Shown here: positions 1 to 5,837 of the stretch, one piece after another | Layout: every line of letters starts with the position of its first letter | Position numbering within the stretch: position 1 is the stretch's first letter | Source: Rickettsiaceae bacterium | GTDB taxonomy: Bacteria > Pseudomonadota > Alphaproteobacteria > Rickettsiales > Rickettsiaceae | Direction: 5' to 3' | NCBI GenBank assembly: GCA_021741285.1 | Contig: JAIOYD010000093.1 | Span: forward strand, 1 to 6,323 | DNA length: 6,323 nucleotides | Program-made: the position numbers and the translations under genes | Notes under the pieces: generated by a model | Seen by the model: the letters and a program-made list of their open reading frames with translations, nothing else | Databases searched by the model: none | What the model was told of the DNA's origin: nothing

Positions 1-135
1 GACACCGACAATGCAAGTCTTTAAAAGAAGAGGAAGGTGTTTTATTTTATTTATTACTTCTTGGTCCAAAATATTAGTTTTTGATAAATATCCTGTGTTA
101 TAATAATAAAGCTGGTTTACAAGACGCTTACGTTG
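1..135 (-). other. Stop-free minus-strand frame running off the left edge, possibly the frameshifted 3' part of the DUF1398 gene
   Basis: On the minus strand a frame is open for 45 codons, from just after a TAA at 138-136 to base 1. Stops are frequent by chance in DNA this A+T-rich, so this length is notable but not decisive. The frame has no ATG or GTG. It encodes a stretch with KTNILDQEVINKIKHL in the middle, ending LLLKTCIVGV at the edge. I do not recognise the product. It overlaps the end of the DUF1398 reading frame in a different phase. One explanation is a single frameshift near base 136 that cut a longer DUF1398 gene, with the rest continuing outside the window. The alternative is a chance open frame. 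Confidence 0.3.
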
Positions 136-284
136 TTAATTCCATAATACAATTTTTTTAAACCGATTAGATCAACAATATATCGTTCTGTACCGGTATC
201 GGATAATTTTTTTACTACTTCAGGAAAAGTTATTTTTCCAGCAAGTGAAAGCAAAGAACACTCGTTGATAGTTTTTATGTCCAT
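117..284 (-). CDS. DUF1398 (YbcV-like) family protein, N-terminal half only, probably truncated or frameshifted
   Basis: This 55-residue product looks like the start of DUF1398 proteins, a family of unknown function that includes E. coli YbcV. Visible family features are an INEC segment near residue 6, AGKITFPEVVKKL at about 15-27, GTERYIVDL at 31-39 and YYG at 46-48. Full-length members are about 130 residues, so more than half is missing, and the frame ends in TAA soon after YYG. The ATG at 284-282 is chosen because AAGAGGAA lies just upstream; an in-frame ATG at 335 would lie inside marR and lacks that support. The gene follows marR by 11 bases on the same strand and is probably co-transcribed with it and controlled by it. 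It may be a decayed gene; see the open frame at 1-135. Family assignment is from memory of its sequence pattern. Confidence 0.6.
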   Translation of the reverse strand: MDIKTINECSLLSLAGKITFPEVVKKLSDTGTERYIVDLIGLKKLYYGINNVSVL

Positions 285-289
285 TATTG

Positions 290-297
290 TTCCTCTT
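290..297 (-). promoter_or_regulatory. Shine-Dalgarno site for the DUF1398 gene
   Basis: The minus strand reads AAGAGGAA, with GAGG ending 7 bases before the ATG at 284. The site overlaps the TAA stop codon of marR, which suggests translational coupling of the two genes. It decides the start of the downstream gene. Confidence 0.7.
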
Positions 298-769
298 ATT
301 TTATACAGTCTTTTCCGCGGATTGATTGATCCCAACCATTGGTTTCAAGTAATTGTCTAATGGTGTGTAGTAGCTCCTGACGTTTTTGCATGGGGAGAAT
401 TCGAAAAAAAGATTCATCATTCTTGTCAGCTAGTTTTGCTAATTTTGGAACTAAGATTTTGCCTGCTGGAGTAAGTGATAGTTGTATGGTTCGGCGATCT
501 TTAGTAATATTGCCCCTATTTACTAGGCTTTTTTGTACCAGACGCTCTATCATACGTGATAACGAACTGTTATCAACTCCTACTAATTTTGCTGCCTCAT
601 TTAAAGAAATATTTTGCTTATCATAAAGCGTACGCAGCACGACCCATTGAGCAACAGATATATCATGCTCTGCCAGCAGTGCTGCGAAGCTATGGTGTAT
701 ATAGTTGGAAAGACAACGCAGCCAATAGCCAAGGTGGTCTTCTAAATTGCTTAGATAATTATTACTCAT
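296..769 (-). CDS. MarR-family winged-helix transcriptional regulator
   Basis: This is a 157-residue cytoplasmic DNA-binding protein of typical MarR length. Members bind palindromic operators as dimers and usually release DNA when they bind a small ligand or are oxidised. The N-terminal helix (about 4-34) forms part of the dimer interface. ISVAQWVVLRTLYD (37-50) leads into the helix-turn-helix, LNEAAKLVGVDNSSLSRMIE at about 56-75. The wing carries D91-R92-R93 followed by TIQLSLTPAG, a hallmark of the family. C-terminal helices complete the dimer interface. The start is placed at ATG 769. An in-frame ATG at 868 would add 33 residues encoded by the promoter and operator, which is unlikely. It is divergent from parE and upstream of the DUF1398 gene. 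A perfect palindrome in its own promoter points to autorepression. The ligand is unknown. Cys19 and Cys155 are its only cysteines, so redox sensing is possible but unsupported. Confidence 0.9.
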   Translation of the reverse strand: MSNNYLSNLEDHLGYWLRCLSNYIHHSFAALLAEHDISVAQWVVLRTLYDKQNISLNEAAKLVGVDNSSLSRMIERLVQKSLVNRGNITKDRRTIQLSLTPAGKILVPKLAKLADKNDESFFRILPMQKRQELLHTIRQLLETNGWDQSIRGKDCIK

Positions 770-775
770 TATTGT

Positions 776-804
776 ATGATAATTGTATATACAATTATTG
801 TCAA
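776..804 (-). promoter_or_regulatory. marR promoter, sigma70-type, predicted leaderless
   Basis: On the minus strand a perfect -35 TTGACA (804-799) is followed by a 17-base spacer and TATCAT (781-776), which matches five of six -10 consensus bases. Placing the last -10 base at -7 puts +1 at about 769, the A of the marR ATG. No Shine-Dalgarno sequence is visible before that ATG, which agrees with a leaderless or nearly leaderless mRNA. The start site is predicted, not measured. Confidence 0.7.
779..798. promoter_or_regulatory. Perfect 20-base palindrome, probable MarR operator
   Basis: The left arm ATAATTGTAT (779-788) is followed directly by its exact reverse complement ATACAATTAT (789-798). 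The core TTGTATATACAA resembles the A+T-rich palindromes bound by MarR-family dimers. It covers the whole spacer of the marR promoter and three bases of the -10, so a bound dimer would block RNA polymerase. A weaker imperfect site, ATTG-N6-CAAT (797-810), overlaps the -35 and could hold a second dimer. Confidence 0.7.
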
Positions 805-888
805 TGCAATTATATAATAATTTACATTTAGACTGAATACTTATGAAAATATGTGTTATATTACTCAAATTCCACTTATCCTTGCTTT

Positions 889-907
889 TTACTCATAAAT
901 TGAGTAA
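889..907. promoter_or_regulatory. Inverted repeat upstream of parE, possible operator or promoter element
   Basis: TTACTCA (889-895) and TGAGTAA (901-907) are exact reverse complements separated by TAAAT. A further direct copy of TTACTCA lies at 861-867. The right arm contains TTGAGT, a weak -35-like hexamer (900-905), followed 15 bases later by TGTAAT (921-926). That pair could form a poor parE promoter. I found no better parE promoter in the gap, except an isolated TATAAT at 813-818 with no matching -35. The function of the repeat is unproven. Confidence 0.3.
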
Positions 908-946
908 GTTCTGTACATTATGTAATCATTGGAAATTTGGTTTTAA

Positions 947-2923
947 GTGTCTGATTTATTTGGCTTTAGTGCAAATACAAAAAATGCTAAGGGTAATTCC
1001 TATACTGCGAGTGATATCGAGGTTTTAGAAGGTCTAGAGCCTGTTCGTATGCGTCCTGGTATGTATATTGGTGGCACCGATGAAGAGTCAATGCACCATT
1101 TGGTATCAGAAGTACTTGACAATTCTATGGATGAGGCAGTAGCTGGTTATGCTACTAGAATCACTATCGAAATATTATCGGATAGCTCAATTGCGATTAG
1201 TGATAATGGTCGAGGGATTCCGGTTGATAATCATCCCAAATTTCCTGAAAAATCAGCTCTAGAGGTGATACTTACTACACTTCATTCTGGTGGTAAATTT
1301 TCTGACAAATCTTATCAAACTTCTGGTGGGCTGCATGGAGTTGGCATATCAGTAGTAAATGCTCTTTCTTCATCTTTAGACATTGAGGTCTATCGAGATG
1401 GAATTGTGTATACACAAAAATATTCTCGTGGTTTGCCGCTGACAAAACTTGAAAAATCAGATGTTGCTAAGAAATTAAGGGGTACAAAAATTACATTTAC
1501 TCCTGATTCAGAAATCTTTGGTAAATCTTTAAAACTAGTCCCTAAAAAAATATATGATTTAGCTAAGTCTAAAGCTTATTTGTATAAGGGTGTAGAGATA
1601 CACTGGAATTGTTGCGCGCTTATTTTACCGAGTGAGGTTCCGTTATCGGATGTGATTCACTTTCCTGGAGGATTGAGAGACTACGTTGATTCTAAACTAG
1701 ATAAAAATCAAATTATTGGAGAAGAAATATTTTCAGGGAATGCTGAAATTGTTTCCGAAAATATCAAGGTAGAATGGGCTGTTGGTTGGCATGAGAGAGA
1801 GAGTTTCATTAAATCCTATTGTAATACTATACCAACTCCGCTAGGTGGTACGCATGAACAAGGCGTACGCGCTGCATTGCTTAGAGGGATAAAAATTTAC
1901 GGTGAAATGGTTGGGCATAAAAGAGTATCGTTAGTAACGCCCGAAGATGTCCTTGAGTCAGCATGCTTTATGCTCTCAGTTTTTATCAAGGATCCAGTGT
2001 TCCAGGGTCAAACAAAAGAAAAATTAGTTTCAAATGGAATTGCTAAACACATTGAAAATGTATTTAAGGATCATTTCGATCATTGGCTCAGTGGCAACAA
2101 AAAATCATCGGATAAGTTAATTCAGCATTTTATTAATAATGCAGAATACCGCTTAAGTAGAAAAAATGAACGTAGTGTTAGCCGCAAAACTGCCGTACAA
2201 AAACTCCGTTTACCTGGTAAACTCGCAGACTGTAGTAGTACTAATGCGAAGGGTACCGAGTTGTTTTTAGTGGAAGGAGACTCTGCGGGAGGCTCCGCAA
2301 AGCAAGCGCGTGATAGACTTATTCAGGCTGTTCTTCCCCTGCGGGGCAAGATATTAAATGTGGCAAATGCTCCTATACATAAAATACTGGCTAATCAAGA
2401 GATTCAGGATTTAGAGATTGCTTTAAATTGTGGTTCTATGAGTCATTATAAAGAAGAAGATTTACGATATGAAAAAGTGATAATTATGACTGATGCGGAT
2501 GTTGATGGTGCACATATTTGTGCGTTATTGATGACCTTTTTCTATTTGCGTATGCGTAAGTTAATTGAAAATGGTCACTTGTATTTAGCGCGGCCACCTT
2601 TGTATCGTTTAGTAAAAGGTACTAAAACATTTTATGCAGCGAATGATGAGCAAAAAGAAAAGTTAATGAAAGAGCTTTCAAAAGATAGGAAAAAAGTAGA
2701 GTTAGGTAGGTTTAAAGGTCTTGGCGAGATGACTCCACCGCAGCTCAAAGAGACTACAATGAATCCTAAAACACGTATGCTTTACAAAGTAAGTGTAGAT
2801 GACTTTGAAAATATAGATACAATAGTGGATAACTTAATGGGTAAAAAGCCAGAAAAAAGATTTCAGTTCATTCAAGAGCAAGCTCTTACAAAAAATTATA
2901 AGGAGATTGAGTTATATGTTTAA
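947..2923 (+). CDS. parE: DNA topoisomerase IV subunit B (ParE)
   Basis: ParE is the ATPase subunit of the ParC2ParE2 type II topoisomerase that decatenates sister chromosomes and relaxes supercoils. The 658-residue length fits ParE, not the roughly 800-residue GyrB. The GHKL ATPase domain shows E55 and N59 in EVLDNSMDEA, then DNGRGIP and the ATP-lid glycines of SGGLHGVG. The transducer domain carries QTKEKL (Q355, K357), whose Lys contacts ATP gamma-phosphate in the family. The TOPRIM domain has EGDSAGG (E443) and DADVDG (D516, D518, D520), which bind Mg2+ for DNA cleavage. PLRGKILNV and GRFKGLGEM are also present. The start is a GTG; the protein then reads SDLFGF, as in rickettsial ParE, and the next in-frame Met is residue 35. 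The ribosome site is weak (GGAAA at 931-935). parC is not in the window. It heads a four-gene operon and overlaps ctpA by 8 bases. Confidence 0.96.
   Translation: MSDLFGFSANTKNAKGNSYTASDIEVLEGLEPVRMRPGMYIGGTDEESMHHLVSEVLDNSMDEAVAGYATRITIEILSDSSIAISDNGRGIPVDNHPKFPEKSALEVILTTLHSGGKFSDKSYQTSGGLHGVGISVVNALSSSLDIEVYRDGIVYTQKYSRGLPLTKLEKSDVAKKLRGTKITFTPDSEIFGKSLKLVPKKIYDLAKSKAYLYKGVEIHWNCCALILPSEVPLSDVIHFPGGLRDYVDSKLDKNQIIGEEIFSGNAEIVSENIKVEWAVGWHERESFIKSYCNTIPTPLGGTHEQGVRAALLRGIKIYGEMVGHKRVSLVTPEDVLESACFMLSVFIKDPVFQGQTKEKLVSNGIAKHIENVFKDHFDHWLSGNKKSSDKLIQHFINNAEYRLSRKNERSVSRKTAVQKLRLPGKLADCSSTNAKGTELFLVEGDSAGGSAKQARDRLIQAVLPLRGKILNVANAPIHKILANQEIQDLEIALNCGSMSHYKEEDLRYEKVIIMTDADVDGAHICALLMTFFYLRMRKLIENGHLYLARPPLYRLVKGTKTFYAANDEQKEKLMKELSKDRKKVELGRFKGLGEMTPPQLKETTMNPKTRMLYKVSVDDFENIDTIVDNLMGKKPEKRFQFIQEQALTKNYKEIELYV
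2901..2906 (+). promoter_or_regulatory. Shine-Dalgarno site for ctpA
   Basis: AGGAGA lies 9 bases before the ATG at 2916, inside the last codons of parE. An in-frame TTG at 2907 touches this site directly and could not use it, so the ATG at 2916 is the better start. Confidence 0.75.
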
Positions 2924-4247
2924 ATTTGTTACTACAGTTTTTTTAACATTAATCGCCACTGTATCTTTTGCTGTAGAAGATAAAAAAGTTAAAGTTGATA
3001 ACCGCCCCGATAGCTATTATTTCAGGCAATTTCAGGATGTTTTTCAAAGAATAGAGAAAGATTATATGCAAGTGCCTAATCGTCAAGAAATGACAGATGA
3101 GGCTATAAATGGAATGCTCAGATCTCTTGATCCATATTCTGGATACTTTACAGATGATGATCTAGAGTTTTTCATAACTCAAACAGACGGTGAGTTCGGT
3201 GGTATCGGTGTTGAAATCATTTTTGATAGTGGAGCGGTGAAAGTTATTACCCCGATTGATGATTTACCTGCACATAAGTCGGGCATTAGAGCAGGAGATT
3301 ATATAATTGGCGTAAATGGTCAACTTGTTTCCAATATTGGTTTTAATAAGGCTGTTAAAGAAATGAGAGGTGAGCCTGGAAGTAAGTTGAATCTTCTTGT
3401 TGTAAAAGAAGAAGAGCATACTACGAAAGAAATTGAACTTACGCGTGAGATAGTAAAAATAAAACCCGTTAAATTTGATATCGAAGAAGATGAGAATGGT
3501 GGTATAGGTTATATAAGAATAGTTGCATTTAATAATCAAACTACTACTGAGCTTAAAAAAGCTGTTGATGAGATTGAGAAAAAACTTCATAAAAAGAAGA
3601 AAAACTTAAAAGGTATTATTCTTGATGTACGTAGTAATCCAGGCGGGCTTCTTGATCAAGCCGTAGCGGTTTGTGAATATTTCATTGATCATGGAACAAT
3701 CGTTTCGATCCGAGGGAGAGACAGCACAAATGATAGCGTAGTTTCTGCTGGGAGATTTGTTTCTAAAGCTCCCAATGTTCCAACAGTAGTTCTTATTAAT
3801 TCTGGCACAGCATCTGCTGCTGAGATTGTAGCTGGGGCCTTGCAGGATCATAAGAGAGCAATCATTGTGGGCACTACCTCTTTTGGTAAAGGTCTAGTGC
3901 AAACATTTACCCAGATAAGTAATAGGGCTGCAGTGAAATTGACTACAGCTAAATATTTCACACCAAGTGGTCGATCAATAAATGGGAAGGGTATTGAGCC
4001 AGACTTGTACATAGAAAATGCTAAAGTGGAATTCGCTGAAAAAGAGAAGAAAGATAAATCTTTTACTAGTTCATCAGTAAAAAGTTATTTAAAGAAATAT
4101 AATACAGAAGAAAGAGCTGAAGAGAAAAAGTCAGACGAGATAAAAGAACGCCCTATGTCAGATAAATATAAAGAAGATTATCAGTATGCAAGAGCATATG
4201 ATTTGATTCGTGGCTTGAGCATAAACTATAAAAAAACTAAAGAATGA
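2916..4247 (+). CDS. ctpA: C-terminal processing protease CtpA (peptidase S41, PDZ domain)
   Basis: This periplasmic serine protease trims or degrades envelope proteins. Relatives control peptidoglycan hydrolases and process C-terminal tails. The 443-residue protein starts with a signal peptide, hydrophobic FVTTVFLTLIATVSFA at about 4-19, with likely cleavage after SFA. A helical N-terminal region with LDPYSGYF follows. The PDZ domain (about 90-170) begins near GGIGVEI. The protease core has LDVRSNPGG, then S300 in SGTASAAEIVAG, K325 in FGKGLVQ and Q329. The spacing S+25 and K+4 equals that of the S430-K455-Q459 centre of E. coli Prc, so it should be active. A Lys/Glu-rich tail from about 370 ends with YARAYDLIRGL, a segment common in alphaproteobacterial members. 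The ATG lies in the parE stop region (ATGTTTAA overlap) and the stop overlaps the next gene by 4 bases, which indicates coupled translation. Confidence 0.95.
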   Translation: MFKFVTTVFLTLIATVSFAVEDKKVKVDNRPDSYYFRQFQDVFQRIEKDYMQVPNRQEMTDEAINGMLRSLDPYSGYFTDDDLEFFITQTDGEFGGIGVEIIFDSGAVKVITPIDDLPAHKSGIRAGDYIIGVNGQLVSNIGFNKAVKEMRGEPGSKLNLLVVKEEEHTTKEIELTREIVKIKPVKFDIEEDENGGIGYIRIVAFNNQTTTELKKAVDEIEKKLHKKKKNLKGIILDVRSNPGGLLDQAVAVCEYFIDHGTIVSIRGRDSTNDSVVSAGRFVSKAPNVPTVVLINSGTASAAEIVAGALQDHKRAIIVGTTSFGKGLVQTFTQISNRAAVKLTTAKYFTPSGRSINGKGIEPDLYIENAKVEFAEKEKKDKSFTSSSVKSYLKKYNTEERAEEKKSDEIKERPMSDKYKEDYQYARAYDLIRGLSINYKKTKE

Positions 4248-5320
4248 TCAAAGATTCAAAATTAAAGGCTAAAGTAAAGCTATATCTTTGCTTGGGTAAT
4301 ATAGCTCTTGCTGCTATATTACTTGCTTTAGTTATATATTGGTTTATGGTTGCACGAGCTAGTCAGATTGCCAAAGCGACCGAGCTTGGCCAATACGAGA
4401 CTTACTCTTTGGCAGATATATCGTCTATTAATGAGAAGATAGAGACTGATTATGTAGATCTGCAAAAACAAATAGCTGATACTTCTGAAGAGGCAATGGA
4501 AATTGATATAGAACTTGGATCAATAGAAGATGGACTAAAGTTGGATGGTGAGATAGAGCAAAAAGATCAAATATCAACTAAATCTGATGAATTATTGACT
4601 AGTAAGAACGAGGAGAAAGAATTCTCAATTAAGAAAAAAAGAATTTATTCAGGAAAGCCCAAAATTTCAATTGTAGTTACTGATTTAGGATTAAATATCC
4701 GCTCAACTGAGCTTGCACTTACTTTACCAACACAATGCGCTCTAGGATTTTTACCATATACTCAAGGTTTGAAGACGCTATTGAATAAAGCTAAGGATAA
4801 TGGGCATGAGATATACTTGTACTTGCCACTTCAAATTATTAATCCCTTGGATAAACCAGGTAAATATGCGTTGATGAATAATTTACCGCCTGGGGAAAAT
4901 GAAGCACGATTGAATGCAATATTAAATTCCCAGGCTCACTATGAAGGAGTGTATTCTAGTTATAAAGAAGTGTTCACAGATGATGCGTATGTATCTGAAA
5001 TGATTTTTGATGAAGTAGATAACAAAAATTTGATATTTATCTTGGGCAAGGGTTTAGAAAGGGGAGAGAGGAGCAATATTTCTTCACATAATAATGTTAT
5101 TCCCACTAATATAATAATTGATAAAGAGACTGATAAGGATTCAATTGAAAATCAACTAGAGGAATTGATTAAAGTTGCAAAAAATGATGGTATTGCTCTT
5201 GGTTATGCTCAAGCGTTTACCTTAACAATAGAAATGATTAGAGATTGGATTCCAACTCTTAATAAAAAAGGGGTTCAGTTGGTACCTGTTTCTGAATTAC
5301 TCAAGGAGTATAATTCGTGA
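4244..5320 (+). CDS. Membrane-anchored divergent polysaccharide deacetylase (YibQ/DUF610) family protein, probable pseudoenzyme
   Basis: This 358-residue protein has a short basic N-terminus, one membrane segment (about 13-36) and an acidic Glu/Asp-rich linker to about 130. A C-terminal divergent polysaccharide deacetylase domain runs from about 138 to 355 and is probably periplasmic. Fold landmarks remain: [11 protein letters not shown] (141-151), [17 protein letters not shown] (187-196), and the terminal LVPVSELL. The polar motifs of the family are mostly lost. DD is TD (T146, D147). The His of HLPM is Y193. NNHMGS is replaced by YSSYKE (237-242), FLDS by FILG, and the GHPHP loop by GYAQA (320-324). 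Metal-dependent hydrolysis is therefore doubtful, and a structural or scaffold role beside CtpA is an inference. ATGA overlaps the ctpA stop, with no clear Shine-Dalgarno, so translation is probably coupled. The family may have no proven substrate. Confidence 0.85.
   Translation: MIKDSKLKAKVKLYLCLGNIALAAILLALVIYWFMVARASQIAKATELGQYETYSLADISSINEKIETDYVDLQKQIADTSEEAMEIDIELGSIEDGLKLDGEIEQKDQISTKSDELLTSKNEEKEFSIKKKRIYSGKPKISIVVTDLGLNIRSTELALTLPTQCALGFLPYTQGLKTLLNKAKDNGHEIYLYLPLQIINPLDKPGKYALMNNLPPGENEARLNAILNSQAHYEGVYSSYKEVFTDDAYVSEMIFDEVDNKNLIFILGKGLERGERSNISSHNNVIPTNIIIDKETDKDSIENQLEELIKVAKNDGIALGYAQAFTLTIEMIRDWIPTLNKKGVQLVPVSELLKEYNS
5303..5308 (+). promoter_or_regulatory. Shine-Dalgarno site for rppH
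   Basis: AAGGAG lies 8 bases before the GTG at 5317, within the end of the deacetylase-like gene. This strong site supports the GTG start, which overlaps the preceding TGA as GTGA. Confidence 0.75.
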
Positions 5321-5826
5321 AGCCAGATTTAAATAATAAGCCAGAAAGTAAAGAATTATCGAATCTGCCTTTTCGTCCTGGTGTTGGTATGATGATAATT
5401 GATAAAGACGATAGGGTCTTTGTCGGCAAGAGAATAGAGTCGAAAGCTAATGGCTGGCAAATGCCTCAGGGAGGTATAGATCTTGGCGAAACACCAAGCA
5501 GCGCTGCTATGAGAGAGATGGAAGAAGAAATAGGCAGTGGTGCTGGGTATATAATTGCTGAAAGCAAAAATTGGTATAGTTATCGTGTTCCAGATTTTCT
5601 TATTCCCCGGTTGTGGGAGGGTAAATATTGTGGCCAAAAACAAAAATGGTTTTTAATTCGTTTTACCGGTAAAGATAGTGATATTAATGTTAACACGCTG
5701 CATCCTGAATTTGATCAGTGGAAGTGGGTAAATTTTGATGAGCTTTTAACTGATGTTATACCGTTCAAATTAAAGCTTTATAGACAAGTTGTTCAAGAGT
5801 TTCGTCAAATATTATATCAATCTTAA
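5317..5826 (+). CDS. rppH: RNA pyrophosphohydrolase RppH (Nudix hydrolase)
   Basis: RppH removes pyrophosphate from the 5' end of mRNA, which opens it to 5'-dependent decay by RNase E-type enzymes. Rickettsial homologues (InvA/NudH) are also known to hydrolyse dinucleoside polyphosphates. The 169-residue cytoplasmic protein has the Nudix box at 52-74: G52, E58, then R66-E67 and E70-E71, fitting GX5EX7REUXEEXGU except for a Ser at the last position. RppH-specific features are [10 protein letters not shown] before the box, KNWYSYRVP and GQKQKWFL after it, and PEFDQWKWV near the C-terminus. A polar tail of about 18 residues precedes the RPGVGM strand. The GTG start has a strong ribosome site and overlaps the upstream stop by 4 bases. 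It is the last gene of the operon. The next gene converges, with 11 bases between the stops and no hairpin terminator visible. Confidence 0.94.
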   Translation: MKPDLNNKPESKELSNLPFRPGVGMMIIDKDDRVFVGKRIESKANGWQMPQGGIDLGETPSSAAMREMEEEIGSGAGYIIAESKNWYSYRVPDFLIPRLWEGKYCGQKQKWFLIRFTGKDSDINVNTLHPEFDQWKWVNFDELLTDVIPFKLKLYRQVVQEFRQILYQS

Positions 5827-5837
5827 AAACTATATAC

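Noticed and set aside
96..104. Extended -10 sequence TGTTATAAT on the plus strand, suggesting an antisense promoter into the DUF1398 gene
   Set aside because: It has no acceptable -35, and about one such match is expected by chance in a window of this size and base composition.
813..818. TATAAT on the plus strand as the parE -10
   Set aside because: The -35-like TTGTCA at 798-803 is only 9 bases away and nothing suitable lies at 16-18 bases, so it was not listed as a promoter.
770..868. A longer MarR protein starting at the minus-strand ATG at 868
   Set aside because: The extra 33 residues are low-complexity and are encoded by the promoter and palindrome. MarR proteins normally begin near the ATG at 769.
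390..1028. Plus-strand open frames at 390-626, 556-831 and 843-1028
   Set aside because: The first two are mostly antisense to the clear marR gene, and the third overlaps the parE start in another frame. None resembles a known family or has a good ribosome site.
2907..2915. TTG start for CtpA three codons upstream
   Set aside because: It directly abuts the Shine-Dalgarno sequence with no spacing, and the ATG at 2916 gives correct spacing and a normal signal peptide.
947..2923. GyrB instead of ParE
   Set aside because: The 658-residue length and the rickettsial ParE-like N-terminus fit ParE better. The TOPRIM motifs alone would not separate the two.
3264..3851. Minus-strand open frames within ctpA
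   Set aside because: They are shadows of a strongly conserved coding sequence and have no recognisable domain.
5356..5643. Minus-strand open frame within rppH
   Set aside because: It lies antisense to the conserved Nudix box region and shows no family features.
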